Source: Bacillota bacterium
Lineage (GTDB): Bacteria > Bacillota > Limnochordia > Limnochordales > ZCTH02-B6
Direction of reading: 5' to 3'
Length of the DNA: 23,756 nucleotides
Assembly: GCA_017578085.1 (NCBI GenBank)
Contig: PKQR01000017.1
Coordinates: 1 to 23,756 of the forward strand
A program made the translations under genes and the position numbers. Every line of letters begins with the position of its first letter. Within the stretch, counting starts at the first letter, position 1. The notes below the pieces were generated by a model. The model saw nothing but the letters and a program-made list of their open reading frames with translations, was not told where the DNA came from and ran no database searches. Shown here one piece after another: positions 7,717 through 15,806 of the stretch.

Positions 7717-8952
7717 ATGGCTGGAACGGTGGAGAAACCCTTGGCCCCGTCGTACCAGGAGGTGCCGGGGGGCGTCACCGCCCCGAGAGGCTTCCGGGCG
7801 GCGGGGCTCCACATCGGTGTGAAACGTTCCCGCAAGGACCTGGCCCTGGTGGTGTCGGACGTCCGGGCGGCCGCCGCGGCCACTTTTACCACCAACCGGG
7901 TCCAGGCCGCGCCGGTCCGCGTCACCCGCGAGCACATCAAGGGCGGATATCTGCGGGCCATCGTCTGCAACAGCGGCAACGCCAACGCCTGCAACGGACC
8001 CCAGGGGGTGCGGGATGCGCGGCGCATGGCTGAGCTGGTCGCGGCCGCGATCGGTGCGGCGCCGGAAGAAATCGCCGTGGCGTCGACCGGGGTCATCGGC
8101 GTTCCTTTGCCGATGGACAAGATCGCGGCCGGCATCGAGCGGGCAGTGGCGCTGCTCAGCCCCGAAGGCGGCGACGACGCGGCGCAGGCCATCATGACCA
8201 CCGACACGGTTCCCAAGCAGATCGCCATCGAGTTTGAGCTCAAGGGCAAGCCGGTGCGCATCGGCGCCATGGCCAAGGGTTCGGGGATGATCCATCCCAA
8301 TATGGCCACCATGCTGGCTTTTGTCACCACCGACGCCGCCATCGAGCCGGCGGCGTTACAAGCGGTGATGCGCCGCTCGGTGGACCGGACCTACAACCGG
8401 ATTTCCGTGGACGGCGATACCAGCACCAACGACATGGCCGTGATCATGGCCAACGGGCTGGCGGGGCACGAGCCTATCGGGCTCGGCGACCCGGACCTCG
8501 AGGTGTTTGCCGCAGCGCTGGACTACGTCAACGGAGTGCTCGCCCGGGCCATCGCCAGGGACGGCGAGGGGGCGACGAAGCTGATCGAGATCCGCGTCGT
8601 GGGGGCGCCCACGGAGGCCGACGCGGTCCGGATCGGGCGCAGCATCAGCCGGTCCAACCTGGTCAAGACCGCCATCTACGGCGAGGACGCCAACTGGGGG
8701 CGCATCTTGTGCGCGGCGGGCTATTCCGGCGTTGACTTTGACCCCGATCGGGTGGACGTGTACATCGGCGATCTGCTGGTTTGCAAAGACGGCGCCGGCC
8801 TCGCCTTCGACGAGCAGCGGGCCAAGGAGATTCTCAAGCAGTCGGAAGTGGTCGTGACGTTGGATCTCAAGGCCGGCGGGGCCGAAGCCACGGTGTGGAC
8901 GTGCGACCTGACTTACGATTACGTCAAGATCAACGGCAGCTATCGCACGTAG
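7717..8952 (+). CDS. argJ: Bifunctional ornithine acetyltransferase / N-acetylglutamate synthase (ArgJ)
   Basis: It moves the acetyl group from N-acetylornithine to glutamate, closing the acetyl cycle, and in bifunctional forms also makes N-acetylglutamate from acetyl-CoA. The 411-residue precursor is expected to cleave itself into alpha and beta chains before Thr198 in the motif KGSGMIHPNMATML (187-200), with Thr198 then acting as nucleophile. The N-terminal GVTAPRGFRAAG and CNSGNANACNG (84-94) are family signatures. Whether this enzyme is mono- or bifunctional cannot be decided from the sequence. ATG 7717 follows AGGAGTG at 7700-7706. The stop overlaps the ribosome site of argB. Confidence 0.95.
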   Translation: MAGTVEKPLAPSYQEVPGGVTAPRGFRAAGLHIGVKRSRKDLALVVSDVRAAAAATFTTNRVQAAPVRVTREHIKGGYLRAIVCNSGNANACNGPQGVRDARRMAELVAAAIGAAPEEIAVASTGVIGVPLPMDKIAAGIERAVALLSPEGGDDAAQAIMTTDTVPKQIAIEFELKGKPVRIGAMAKGSGMIHPNMATMLAFVTTDAAIEPAALQAVMRRSVDRTYNRISVDGDTSTNDMAVIMANGLAGHEPIGLGDPDLEVFAAALDYVNGVLARAIARDGEGATKLIEIRVVGAPTEADAVRIGRSISRSNLVKTAIYGEDANWGRILCAAGYSGVDFDPDRVDVYIGDLLVCKDGAGLAFDEQRAKEILKQSEVVVTLDLKAGGAEATVWTCDLTYDYVKINGSYRT

Positions 8953-8965
8953 AGGAGGTCCGGCG

Positions 8966-9823
8966 GTGAACCAAGAGCAGCTGGTGGACAAAGCCCGGGT
9001 GTTGATTGAGGCGCTGCCCTACATCCGCACGTTTTTCGGCAAGACTTTTGTGATCAAGTACGGTGGCGCCGCCATGACCGACGAGGAGCTCAAGAAGGCC
9101 GTCATCCTCGACGTGATCCTGCTCAAGTACGTCGGGGTCAATCCGGTGCTGGTGCACGGCGGCGGCCCCGAGATCTCCCAGTGGATGCGGCGGGTCGGCA
9201 AGGAGCCGCGCTTCGTCAACGGCTTGCGCGTCACGGATGCCGAGACGATGGAAATCGTGCAGATGGTGCTGGCCGGCAAGGTTAACAAGGAGATCGTCGG
9301 CCTCATCAACCGCTACGGGGGCAAGGCCATCGGCCTGTGCGGCCACGACGGGAACCTCATCATCGCTCGCAAGCACCCGGGCGACTTGGGCCTGGTGGGC
9401 GAGGTGGAAACCATCAACGCCGACCTCCTGCACCTGCTCAACCGTGAAGGTTACATCCCCGTCATCGCGTCCATCGGGTCGGGTTTCGACGGAGAGAGCT
9501 ATAACATCAACGCGGACTCGGTAGCCGGGGATCTGGCCGCGGCCCTCAAGGCCGACAAGCTGATCATGCTCACCGACGTGGAGGGCATCTTCGCCGAGGA
9601 AGGGGATCCCAGCACCCTCATCTCGTCCTTGGAGGTCGAGCGCGCCCGGCGCATGATCGCCGAAGGGCGGATTGCCGGCGGCATGATCCCCAAGGTGGAG
9701 GCGTGCATCAAGGCGCTCGAGAGCGGCGTGCCCCGCACCCACATCATCGACGGCCGCCGCATGCACTCGCTTTTGCTCGAGATCTTCACCGACAAGGGCA
9801 TCGGCACCATGGTGGTGAGCTGA
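8966..9823 (+). CDS. argB: Acetylglutamate kinase (ArgB), arginine-sensitive type
   Basis: It phosphorylates N-acetylglutamate with ATP, usually the feedback-controlled step when the acetyl group is recycled. Amino-acid-kinase motifs are KYGGAAM with Lys31, VHGGGPEI (63-70), NADSVAGDLA with Asp184, and GGMIPKV with Lys243. The protein has an N-terminal helix before the kinase core (LVDKARVLIEALPYIRTFFGKT). This helix and the C-terminal motif with His267 occur in hexameric, arginine-inhibited enzymes and are absent from the E. coli form, so feedback inhibition is inferred. GTG 8966 follows GAGGAGG at 8952-8958. The gene is one base from argD. Confidence 0.96.
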   Translation: MNQEQLVDKARVLIEALPYIRTFFGKTFVIKYGGAAMTDEELKKAVILDVILLKYVGVNPVLVHGGGPEISQWMRRVGKEPRFVNGLRVTDAETMEIVQMVLAGKVNKEIVGLINRYGGKAIGLCGHDGNLIIARKHPGDLGLVGEVETINADLLHLLNREGYIPVIASIGSGFDGESYNINADSVAGDLAAALKADKLIMLTDVEGIFAEEGDPSTLISSLEVERARRMIAEGRIAGGMIPKVEACIKALESGVPRTHIIDGRRMHSLLLEIFTDKGIGTMVVS

Positions 9824-9824
9824 G

Positions 9825-11030
9825 ATGGCGCTGGAGTTGGCCGAAATCCAGGCCCTGACGGCGCAGCACGTCATGAACACCTACAACCGCTTGCCGATGG
9901 CCCTGGTTCGGGGCGAGGGCGTGCGGGTCTGGGACACCGAGGGGCGCCAGTATTTGGACTTCATCGGGGGCATCGGGGTCAACAGCCTCGGCCACAGCCA
10001 TCCGGCGGTGTTGGCGGCCATCCGGGACGCCCTGGGGTACGTGCTGCACACCTCCAACCTGTTTTACATCGAACCCCAGGCCCAGCTGGCCGCGAAGCTC
10101 ACCGCGCTGTCGGGGCTGGACAAGGTCTTTTTCTGCAACAGCGGCACCGAGGCCAACGAGGCTGCCATCAAGCTCGTGCGGCGGTGGGGCCGGAAAAACG
10201 GTCACAATCGCTACAAGATCATTGCCGCGCAAAAGTCGTTCCACGGGCGTACATTGGGCTCGCTGGCTGCCACGGGCCAGCCTAAGTATCACGAGGGGTT
10301 TGAGCCGCTGCCCGGAGGCTTCGTGTACGTGCCCTTCAACGACGTGGCAGCCCTCAAAGCGGCCATCGACGACGAAACCGTGGCGGTGATGCTTGAGCCG
10401 GTGCAGGGCGAGGGCGGCGTCTACCCGGCGGACCCCGGCTACCTGCGGGCCGTGCGGGAGCTGTGCGACGCCCACGGCCTGCTGCTGATCCTCGATGAGG
10501 TGCAGGCGGGGCTCGGGCGGACCGGGCGGCTGTTTGCCTTCGAGCATTACGGCGTGCGGCCCGATGTGCTGACGTTGGCCAAGGCCCTCGGCGGCGGCAT
10601 CCCCATCGGGGCCATGCTGGCCCGCGACGAGGTGGCCCAGGCCTTTGGTCCCGGCGCCCACGGTACGACCTTCGGCGGCAACCCCTTTGCCTGCCGTGTG
10701 GGCTTGGCGGTGCTGGACACCATCGTGGGCCAGGACCTGCCCAAGGCGGCGGCTGAAGCCGGCGAGCACCTGCGCCGGGCCCTTGAGGACTTGGGCCGCC
10801 GGCGGGGGTGGATCCGCGAGGTGCGGGGATTGGGCCTCATGGTGGGCGTGGAGCTCGAGGGCGTAGCCGCTCCCCGGGTACAGGCGGAGGCCCAGGCCAG
10901 GGGGCTTTTGGTCAACGCCATCGGGCAGTCCATCCTGCGCCTCTTGCCCCCGCTCATCGTCAGCCGGGCGGAGCTGGATGAAGCCGTCGGCATCCTGGAA
11001 GCCGCCATGGAAGCGGCCAGCGCGGTTTAG
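9825..11030 (+). CDS. argD: Acetylornithine aminotransferase (ArgD)
   Basis: A class III PLP-dependent transaminase that makes N-acetylornithine from the semialdehyde with glutamate. It may also act in lysine synthesis as N-succinyl-diaminopimelate aminotransferase. Visible motifs: CNSGTEANEAAIKL (104-117) for the cofactor phosphate, LILDEVQAGLGRTG with Asp224, and TLAKALGGGIPIGA with the PLP lysine at 253. FGGNPFACRVG is also conserved. Length (401 residues) fits. The ATG begins one base after the argB stop, so the two are probably translationally coupled. Family members differ in substrate range and the sequence does not settle it, but the operon supports the arginine role. Confidence 0.95.
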   Translation: MALELAEIQALTAQHVMNTYNRLPMALVRGEGVRVWDTEGRQYLDFIGGIGVNSLGHSHPAVLAAIRDALGYVLHTSNLFYIEPQAQLAAKLTALSGLDKVFFCNSGTEANEAAIKLVRRWGRKNGHNRYKIIAAQKSFHGRTLGSLAATGQPKYHEGFEPLPGGFVYVPFNDVAALKAAIDDETVAVMLEPVQGEGGVYPADPGYLRAVRELCDAHGLLLILDEVQAGLGRTGRLFAFEHYGVRPDVLTLAKALGGGIPIGAMLARDEVAQAFGPGAHGTTFGGNPFACRVGLAVLDTIVGQDLPKAAAEAGEHLRRALEDLGRRRGWIREVRGLGLMVGVELEGVAAPRVQAEAQARGLLVNAIGQSILRLLPPLIVSRAELDEAVGILEAAMEAASAV

Positions 11031-11036
11031 AGGTGA
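11030..11036 (+). promoter_or_regulatory. Ribosome binding site that decides the carB start
   Basis: GAGGTGA overlaps the last base of argD. It is five bases before TTG 11042 but overlaps GTG 11033, so it favours the TTG as the carB start. Confidence 0.6.
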
Positions 11037-11041
11037 CAAAT

Positions 11042-14000
11042 TTGCCCAGAGACAAGGGTTTGCGGAAAGTTTGCGTGATCGGGTCGGGGCCCATCGTCAT
11101 CGGTCAGGCGGCCGAGTTTGACTACGCAGGCACCCAGGCCTGCCGCGCCTTGCGCGAAGAAGGTCTCGAGGTCGTCCTGATCAACTCCAACCCGGCCACT
11201 ATCATGACCGATACCAACATGGCCGACCGGGTGTACATCGAGCCCCTGACACCCGAAATGGTCACACAAGTGCTCGAACGCGAGCGGCCCGACGGGCTCC
11301 TGCCGACCCTGGGCGGGCAGACGGGCCTCAACATGGCCGTGGAGCTGACCCGCCGGGGGGTGCTGGAGCGGCTGGGCGTGCGGCTTTTGGGAACGCCGCT
11401 GGAGGCCATACAGCGGGCGGAAGACCGGGACCTGTTCAAGCGCACCATGATCGAGATCGGCGAGCCGGTACCCGAGAGCCGCATCGTGTCCAGCCTCGCC
11501 GAGGCGCGGGAGTTTCTAAAGGAGATCGGCTTGCCGGTTATTGTCCGCCCGGCCTACACCCTGGGCGGCACCGGCGGCGGCATGGCCTACACCGAACAGC
11601 AGTTTGAGGAGATCGTGCGCCGCGGCTTGCGCAACAGCCCGGTGGGGCAGGTGCTGCTCGAACGCAGCGTGGCCGGGTGGAAGGAAATCGAGTTTGAGGT
11701 TATCCGGGACGGCGCCGGCAACTGCATCGCCGTGTGCGGCATGGAGAACATGGACCCCATCGGGATTCACACCGGCGACAGCATCGTGGTCGCGCCGATC
11801 CAGACGCTGACCCCCGAGGCCTACGCCATGCTGCGGGCGGCCGCGTTGCGCATCATCGAGGCGCTGAAGATCGAGGGCGGGTGCAACATCCAGTTCGCCC
11901 TTGCGCCGCAAGGCATGGACTACTACGTGATCGAGGTCAACCCGCGGGTCAGCCGCTCCAGCGCCCTCGCGTCCAAGGCCACGGGTTACCCAATCGCCCG
12001 GGTGGCGGCGAAAATCGCCGTCGGCCTGCGCCTAGACGAGATCCGCCTGTCGGCCGCCGGCAGCGCGACGGCCAATTTCGAGCCCAAGCTCGACTACGTG
12101 GTGGTGAAGATCCCCCGGTGGCCCTTTGACAAGTTTGTCACCGCCGACAGGATCCTGGGCACCCAGATGAAGGCTACCGGCGAGGTCATGGCCATCGGGA
12201 GCACGCTGGAGGAGGCACTGCTTAAGGCGGTGCGCTCCCTGGAGATCGGGGCCTCCGGCCTGCGGCGCAAAGGAATGGACCAGCTGCCTGACGACGAAGT
12301 GCGCCGGCGCCTGCCCAATGCCGACGACGAGCGGCTGTTCGTCGTGGCGGAAGCCCTGCGGCGCGGCATGAGCCAAGCTGAAGTCGCGCAGGCCACGGCC
12401 ATCGACCCGTTTTTCATCGCGGCCATCGGCCGCATCGTGGACCTGGAGCGGGAACTCGCGGCCCTGCAGCCGCTGGGCGGCTGCGCGAATTGGGGGGAAG
12501 CGGCGTGGCAGCTGGTTGCCCGGGCCAAGGACATGGGCCTGCCCGACCGGGAGATCGCCGCCCTGGCGGGCGTCGACGAGCTGGAGCTGCGCCAAGCCCG
12601 CACCGCGCGGGGCATCGCGCCCGCCTTCAAGGCGGTCGATACCAACCCCGCGGCGCCCGGCGCTGCGCCGCCGTACTACTACTCCACCTACGCCAGGGGC
12701 GACTCCGTGCCGCCCATGGACAAGCCGTCGGTGCTGGTGCTTGGGTCCGGCCCCATCCGCATTGGGCAGGGGGTCGAGTTCGACTACTGCTCGGTGCATG
12801 CGGTGTGGGCCCTGCGGGAGATGGGCTACCGGGCCATCATCATCAACAACAACCCGGAGACGGTCAGCACCGACTTTGACACCGCGGACCGGCTCTATTT
12901 CGAGCCCTTGACCTTGGAAGACGTCCTGAACGTGGTGGAAAAGGAGCGGCCTATCGGGGCCATCGTCCAGTTTGGCGGCCAGACGGCCATCAACCTGGCG
13001 GGACCGTTGGCGCGGGCCGGCGTGCCGCTTTTGGGCACGTCCGTGGACGCCATCGACCTGGCGGAGGACCGGGAGAGGTTTTCGCAGTTCCTGCGCCAGT
13101 TGGGCATACCGCAGGCCGAGGGGCGGACGGCCACCTCTATCCAAGAAGCCATGGGCATCGCCCTCAAGCTCGGGTTCCCGCTGGTGGTGCGGCCGTCGTA
13201 CGTCTTGGGCGGCCGGGCGATGGAGATCGTCCACGACGAGCAGGAGCTCCTGGAGTACATGAAATACGCGGTGGAGGTGACGCCCGATCACCCGGTACTG
13301 GTGGACCGCTACCTCCCCGGCAAGGAGCTCGAGGTGGACGCCGTCGCCGACGGGGAACGGGTGCTCATCCCCGGTATCATGGAGCACGTGGAGCGGGCCG
13401 GGGTCCACTCAGGGGACAGCACGGCCGTGTTCCCGCCCTTGAGCCTTACCCAGGAGCAGATCGAGCAGGTGGTGGACTACACCCGCCGCATCGCCCTGGC
13501 CCTGGGCGTGCGGGGCGTGCTCAACATCCAGTACGTGCTGCACGAGGGGCGCTTGTACGTGCTCGAGGTGAACCCCAGGGCTAGCCGCACGGTGCCGCTC
13601 ATGAGCAAGGTGACGGGCGTGCCCATCGTGGCCCTGGCTACGCGGGTGAGCCTGGGAGAGCGCTTGCGCGACCTCGGCTACGATCACGATGGCCTGCTGC
13701 CGCCGCCTCCGTATATGTCCGTCAAGGCGCCGGTGTTCTCGTTTGAAAAGCTCGGCCGGGTCGATATCTTCCTGGGCCCCGAGATGAAGTCCACCGGCGA
13801 GGTGCTCGGGTTGGACCCGGATCCGGTGCATGCCATGTACAAGGCGCTGGTGGCAGCCGGCGCCGTCGTCCCCACCCGCGGCACCGTGCTCATTACGCTG
13901 GCGGACAAGGACAAGGCGGAAGGTGCCGACTTAGCCAGGGGCTTCGCGGAGCTGGGCTTCCGGGTGCTGGCCACGGCGGGCACGGCGCGCTACTTGGCCG

Positions 14001-14323
14001 AGCAGGGCCTAAAGGTGGACACGGTTTACAAGATCGGCGAAGGCCACCCCGACATCGTGGAGCTAATCTACAGCGGGGAAATCGACCTGGTGATCAACAC
14101 CCCGACCCGGGGCCGGTTGCCGGCCCGAAACGGTTTCCGCATGCGGCGCGCGGCGGTGGAGTTCCGGGTCCCGTGCGTCACCTCGCTGGACACGGCCCGG
14201 GCGCTGCTGGAGGTCATCCGCACCTTGAGCGACGGGCGCCCGGTCACGGTGCGGTCCCTTGGCGAATACCAGTTCCTGCGGGAAGGCCGCCCCGTGGAAA
14301 CCAGCGGCAATCCGGCCTTGTAG
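11042..14323 (+). CDS. carB: Carbamoyl-phosphate synthase large subunit (CarB)
   Basis: It makes carbamoyl phosphate from bicarbonate, two ATP and ammonia delivered by the small subunit CarA, feeding arginine and pyrimidine synthesis. The ~1093-residue protein has both ATP-grasp halves: SGPIVIGQAAEFDYAGTQA near the N-terminus and the matching GSGPIRIGQGVEFDYCSVHA near residue 565. Each has a GGQT motif (LGGQTGLN and FGGQTAIN). A helical linker joins them, and a C-terminal MGS-like allosteric domain starts near residue 940 (TVLITLADKDK to the end). TTG 11042 gives the family start MPRDKGLRKVCVIGSGP; GTG 11033 would add three residues. carA is not adjacent, unlike in many genomes. Confidence 0.96.
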   Translation: MPRDKGLRKVCVIGSGPIVIGQAAEFDYAGTQACRALREEGLEVVLINSNPATIMTDTNMADRVYIEPLTPEMVTQVLERERPDGLLPTLGGQTGLNMAVELTRRGVLERLGVRLLGTPLEAIQRAEDRDLFKRTMIEIGEPVPESRIVSSLAEAREFLKEIGLPVIVRPAYTLGGTGGGMAYTEQQFEEIVRRGLRNSPVGQVLLERSVAGWKEIEFEVIRDGAGNCIAVCGMENMDPIGIHTGDSIVVAPIQTLTPEAYAMLRAAALRIIEALKIEGGCNIQFALAPQGMDYYVIEVNPRVSRSSALASKATGYPIARVAAKIAVGLRLDEIRLSAAGSATANFEPKLDYVVVKIPRWPFDKFVTADRILGTQMKATGEVMAIGSTLEEALLKAVRSLEIGASGLRRKGMDQLPDDEVRRRLPNADDERLFVVAEALRRGMSQAEVAQATAIDPFFIAAIGRIVDLERELAALQPLGGCANWGEAAWQLVARAKDMGLPDREIAALAGVDELELRQARTARGIAPAFKAVDTNPAAPGAAPPYYYSTYARGDSVPPMDKPSVLVLGSGPIRIGQGVEFDYCSVHAVWALREMGYRAIIINNNPETVSTDFDTADRLYFEPLTLEDVLNVVEKERPIGAIVQFGGQTAINLAGPLARAGVPLLGTSVDAIDLAEDRERFSQFLRQLGIPQAEGRTATSIQEAMGIALKLGFPLVVRPSYVLGGRAMEIVHDEQELLEYMKYAVEVTPDHPVLVDRYLPGKELEVDAVADGERVLIPGIMEHVERAGVHSGDSTAVFPPLSLTQEQIEQVVDYTRRIALALGVRGVLNIQYVLHEGRLYVLEVNPRASRTVPLMSKVTGVPIVALATRVSLGERLRDLGYDHDGLLPPPPYMSVKAPVFSFEKLGRVDIFLGPEMKSTGEVLGLDPDPVHAMYKALVAAGAVVPTRGTVLITLADKDKAEGADLARGFAELGFRVLATAGTARYLAEQGLKVDTVYKIGEGHPDIVELIYSGEIDLVINTPTRGRLPARNGFRMRRAAVEFRVPCVTSLDTARALLEVIRTLSDGRPVTVRSLGEYQFLREGRPVETSGNPAL

Positions 14324-14363
14324 CCGGCAGCCGAGACCGGATCCCAAAGGACCGGTCCGTCGT

Positions 14364-14417
14364 CCATCTCAAACAAACCAACATCCCAACAACATCCCAA
14401 ACCAACCGAACGAACAA
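14364..14417 (+). promoter_or_regulatory. C-rich, G-poor tract after carB: possible Rho-utilisation (rut) site
   Basis: These 54 bases contain about 22 C but only 2 G on the carB-sense strand, in a genome rich in both. Such unstructured C-over-G RNA just after a stop codon is how rut sites look. It contains an 11-base tandem repeat, CAACATCCCAA, at 14379-14389 and 14390-14400. It runs directly into the hairpin at 14418. On the selD strand the same tract is G/T-rich. Confidence 0.4.
14379..14400. repeat. Perfect tandem repeat, 2 x 11 bp
   Basis: CAACATCCCAA occurs twice with no spacer (14379-14389, 14390-14400) inside the C-rich tract between carB and selD. Confidence 0.8.
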
Positions 14418-14450
14418 GGGCCGGCCGGGCGTTGGTGCCCGTGCCGGCCC
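14418..14450. terminator. Strong hairpin between convergent carB and selD
   Basis: GGGCCGGC (14418-14425) pairs with GCCGGCCC (14443-14450). An inner GGGC (14427-14430) pairs with GCCC (14437-14440). For selD transcripts (minus strand) it is followed by the T-rich stretch TTGTTCGTT, so it can serve as a terminator in that direction. For the arg operon no T-run follows, so termination may depend on Rho or only on the stem blocking 3' decay. Confidence 0.65.
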
Positions 14451-14484
14451 TCTGCGCTTGCGATGGTTCCCGCAGGCGAAGGGG

Positions 14485-15537
14485 CTAGGGTTCGACGGTG
14501 ATGTGGCCCGCGGGCCCCGCCTCGACGTACCCGATGACCGCCTGGGCGATGGTGCCCGCGGCGCGTAGGCCCGCGAGGAGCTGGTCCAGGTTGTCCGGCG
14601 GGCAGGCGATGAGCAGACCCCCGGAAGTTACCGCATCGCACAGGAGCATCCGCTGCGGCTCGGGGACGGCGTCGCTGAATGCGGTGCACGCTTCCACGTG
14701 CCGGCGGTTGGCGCGGCTGCCGCCGGGGAAGACGTCCTGCTCCGCGTATTTGTACGCCGCGGGGAGGACGGGCACTTTCCCGGCGAAGATCCGCAAGGCC
14801 ACCCGGCTTTCCCGGGCCACCTCGGCCGCGTGCCCCAAGAGGCCGAAGCCGGTGATGTCCGTGGCGCACCGCACCCCGGCCGCGTGCAGCACGTCGGGGA
14901 CGTTGTTGAGGCGGCGCATCACGTCGGTGACTTCCCGGATCTCGTCCTCCGACGCCAGCCCCCGCTTGATGGCGGTGGTGACGACCCCGACGCCGATGGG
15001 TTTCGTCAGGACCAGGACGTCCCCCGGCCGTGCGGCGCCCTTGGTCAAGATCTTGTCCGGGTGGACGATGCCCGTCACCGCCAGCCCGTACTTGGGCTCC
15101 TGGTCGTCGATGCTGTGGCCGCCGATGATGACCGCACCCGCCTCCCGCACCTTGTCCGCACCGCCGCGCAAGATGTCCCCCAGCACCTGCGGCGGGAGTT
15201 TCTTAACGGGAAACCCCACGATGTTGAGGGCGCAAAGGGGCCGTCCGCCCATGGCGTAGACGTCGGACAAGGCGTTGGCCGCGGCGATCTGGCCGAAGGC
15301 ATACGGGTCGTCCACGATGGGCGTGAAGAAGTCCACCGTCTGCACGAGGGCCACATCGTCGGTCAGGCGGTAGATGCCGGCGTCGTCGGGCGCATCGAGG
15401 CCGACCAGGACGTTGGGATCGGGTATGGAAGGCGGCAGGTGGCGCAAAACTTGCGCCAGGTCGCCAGGACCGATTTTGCACCCTCAACCTGCCTTGGAAC
15501 TGAGCTGGGTCAAGCGCAGCAGCTCATCGGCGGTCAC
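14485..15537 (-). CDS. selD: Selenophosphate synthetase (SelD), selenocysteine-containing, UGA at 15486-15484
   Basis: SelD makes selenophosphate from selenide and ATP, the selenium donor for Sec-tRNA and other uses. The obvious frame starts only at TTG 15447 and lacks the active site. Upstream in the same frame, after one UGA, the sequence is RLTQLSSKAG-U-GCKIGPGDLAQV, which aligns with E. coli SelD GAGCGCKIS around Cys17 and Lys20. Here U is residue 18 and Lys is 21. GTG 15537 has AAGGAGGTG at 15554-15546. Read through, the protein is 350 residues, the normal length. Other motifs: TVDFFTPIVDDPYAFGQIAAANALSDVYAMGG in two adjoining blocks, GGHSIDDQEPKYG, and TDITGFGLLGHA. A SECIS-like hairpin follows the UGA. 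The alternative, a nonsense mutation at exactly the catalytic position with everything else intact, is unlikely. Confidence 0.93.
15434..15483 (-). promoter_or_regulatory. Predicted bacterial SECIS element in selD
   Basis: On the selD strand TGGCGCAA (15458-15451) and TTGCGCCA (15447-15440) form a perfect 8-bp stem with loop GTT (15450-15448). The loop starts 33 bases after the UGA, inside the 16-37 base range used for bacterial SECIS elements. The loop begins with GU, the pair recognised by SelB. A short outer GGC/GCC pairing (15465-15463 with 15436-15434) is possible below an internal loop. Confidence 0.7.
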
Positions 15538-15545
15538 GGGCCCGT

Positions 15546-15554
15546 CACCTCCTT
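15546..15554 (-). promoter_or_regulatory. Ribosome binding site of selD
   Basis: AAGGAGGTG on the minus strand lies eight bases upstream of GTG 15537. It is one of the best Shine-Dalgarno matches in the window and fixes the start upstream of the UGA rather than at TTG 15447. Confidence 0.8.
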
Positions 15555-15583
15555 GTCCAATCCGCCCCAAACGTCTTATCCCC

Positions 15584-15595
15584 ATTGTACTACAA
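15584..15595 (-). promoter_or_regulatory. Possible selD -10 region with an overlapping 11-bp dyad
   Basis: TACAAT on the minus strand (15589-15584) is a fair -10, about 47 bases before the selD start. No good -35 is found 16-18 bases upstream. It overlaps the dyad TTGTA-C-TACAA (plus strand 15585-15595), which could be an operator. Confidence 0.3.
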
Positions 15596-15771
15596 ATGCG
15601 CCAAAAGGGTCGTCCACCGCCAAGAAGCCGGCTTCCTTATCGAACTGTGGTGGAAGCGTTTCCGTGCGCTATCTTGTCCTTCGCCACGAGGAATTCGGCT
15701 TGCCCGAGGTAACCTGGCTTGTCCCGCCGCCAGTTGGGGAAAGGTTTAGCATCCCTTGGCGAAAAAAGGTG

Positions 15772-15800
15772 TTGACACAAGCGGCCTCCGGGGGTATGCT
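15772..15800 (+). promoter_or_regulatory. Sigma-A promoter of the ilv-ser-leu operon
   Basis: A perfect -35 TTGACA (15772-15777), a 17-base spacer and -10 TATGCT (15795-15800). An A-run just upstream (15762-15767) may act as an UP element. Transcription would start near 15807, at the beginning of the T-box leader. Confidence 0.8.
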
Positions 15801-15806
15801 AGGAAG

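Noticed and set aside
12032..13408. 458-residue minus-strand open frame opposite carB, and similar ones at 18183-19664 and 19472-20878
   Set aside because: Low-complexity His/Arg/Asp-rich shadows of clear plus-strand genes, with no domain signal.
15447..15486. selD as a pseudogene with a nonsense mutation
   Set aside because: The stop is UGA exactly at the catalytic Cys/Sec position, all other motifs are intact, the RBS is upstream of it and a SECIS-like hairpin follows.
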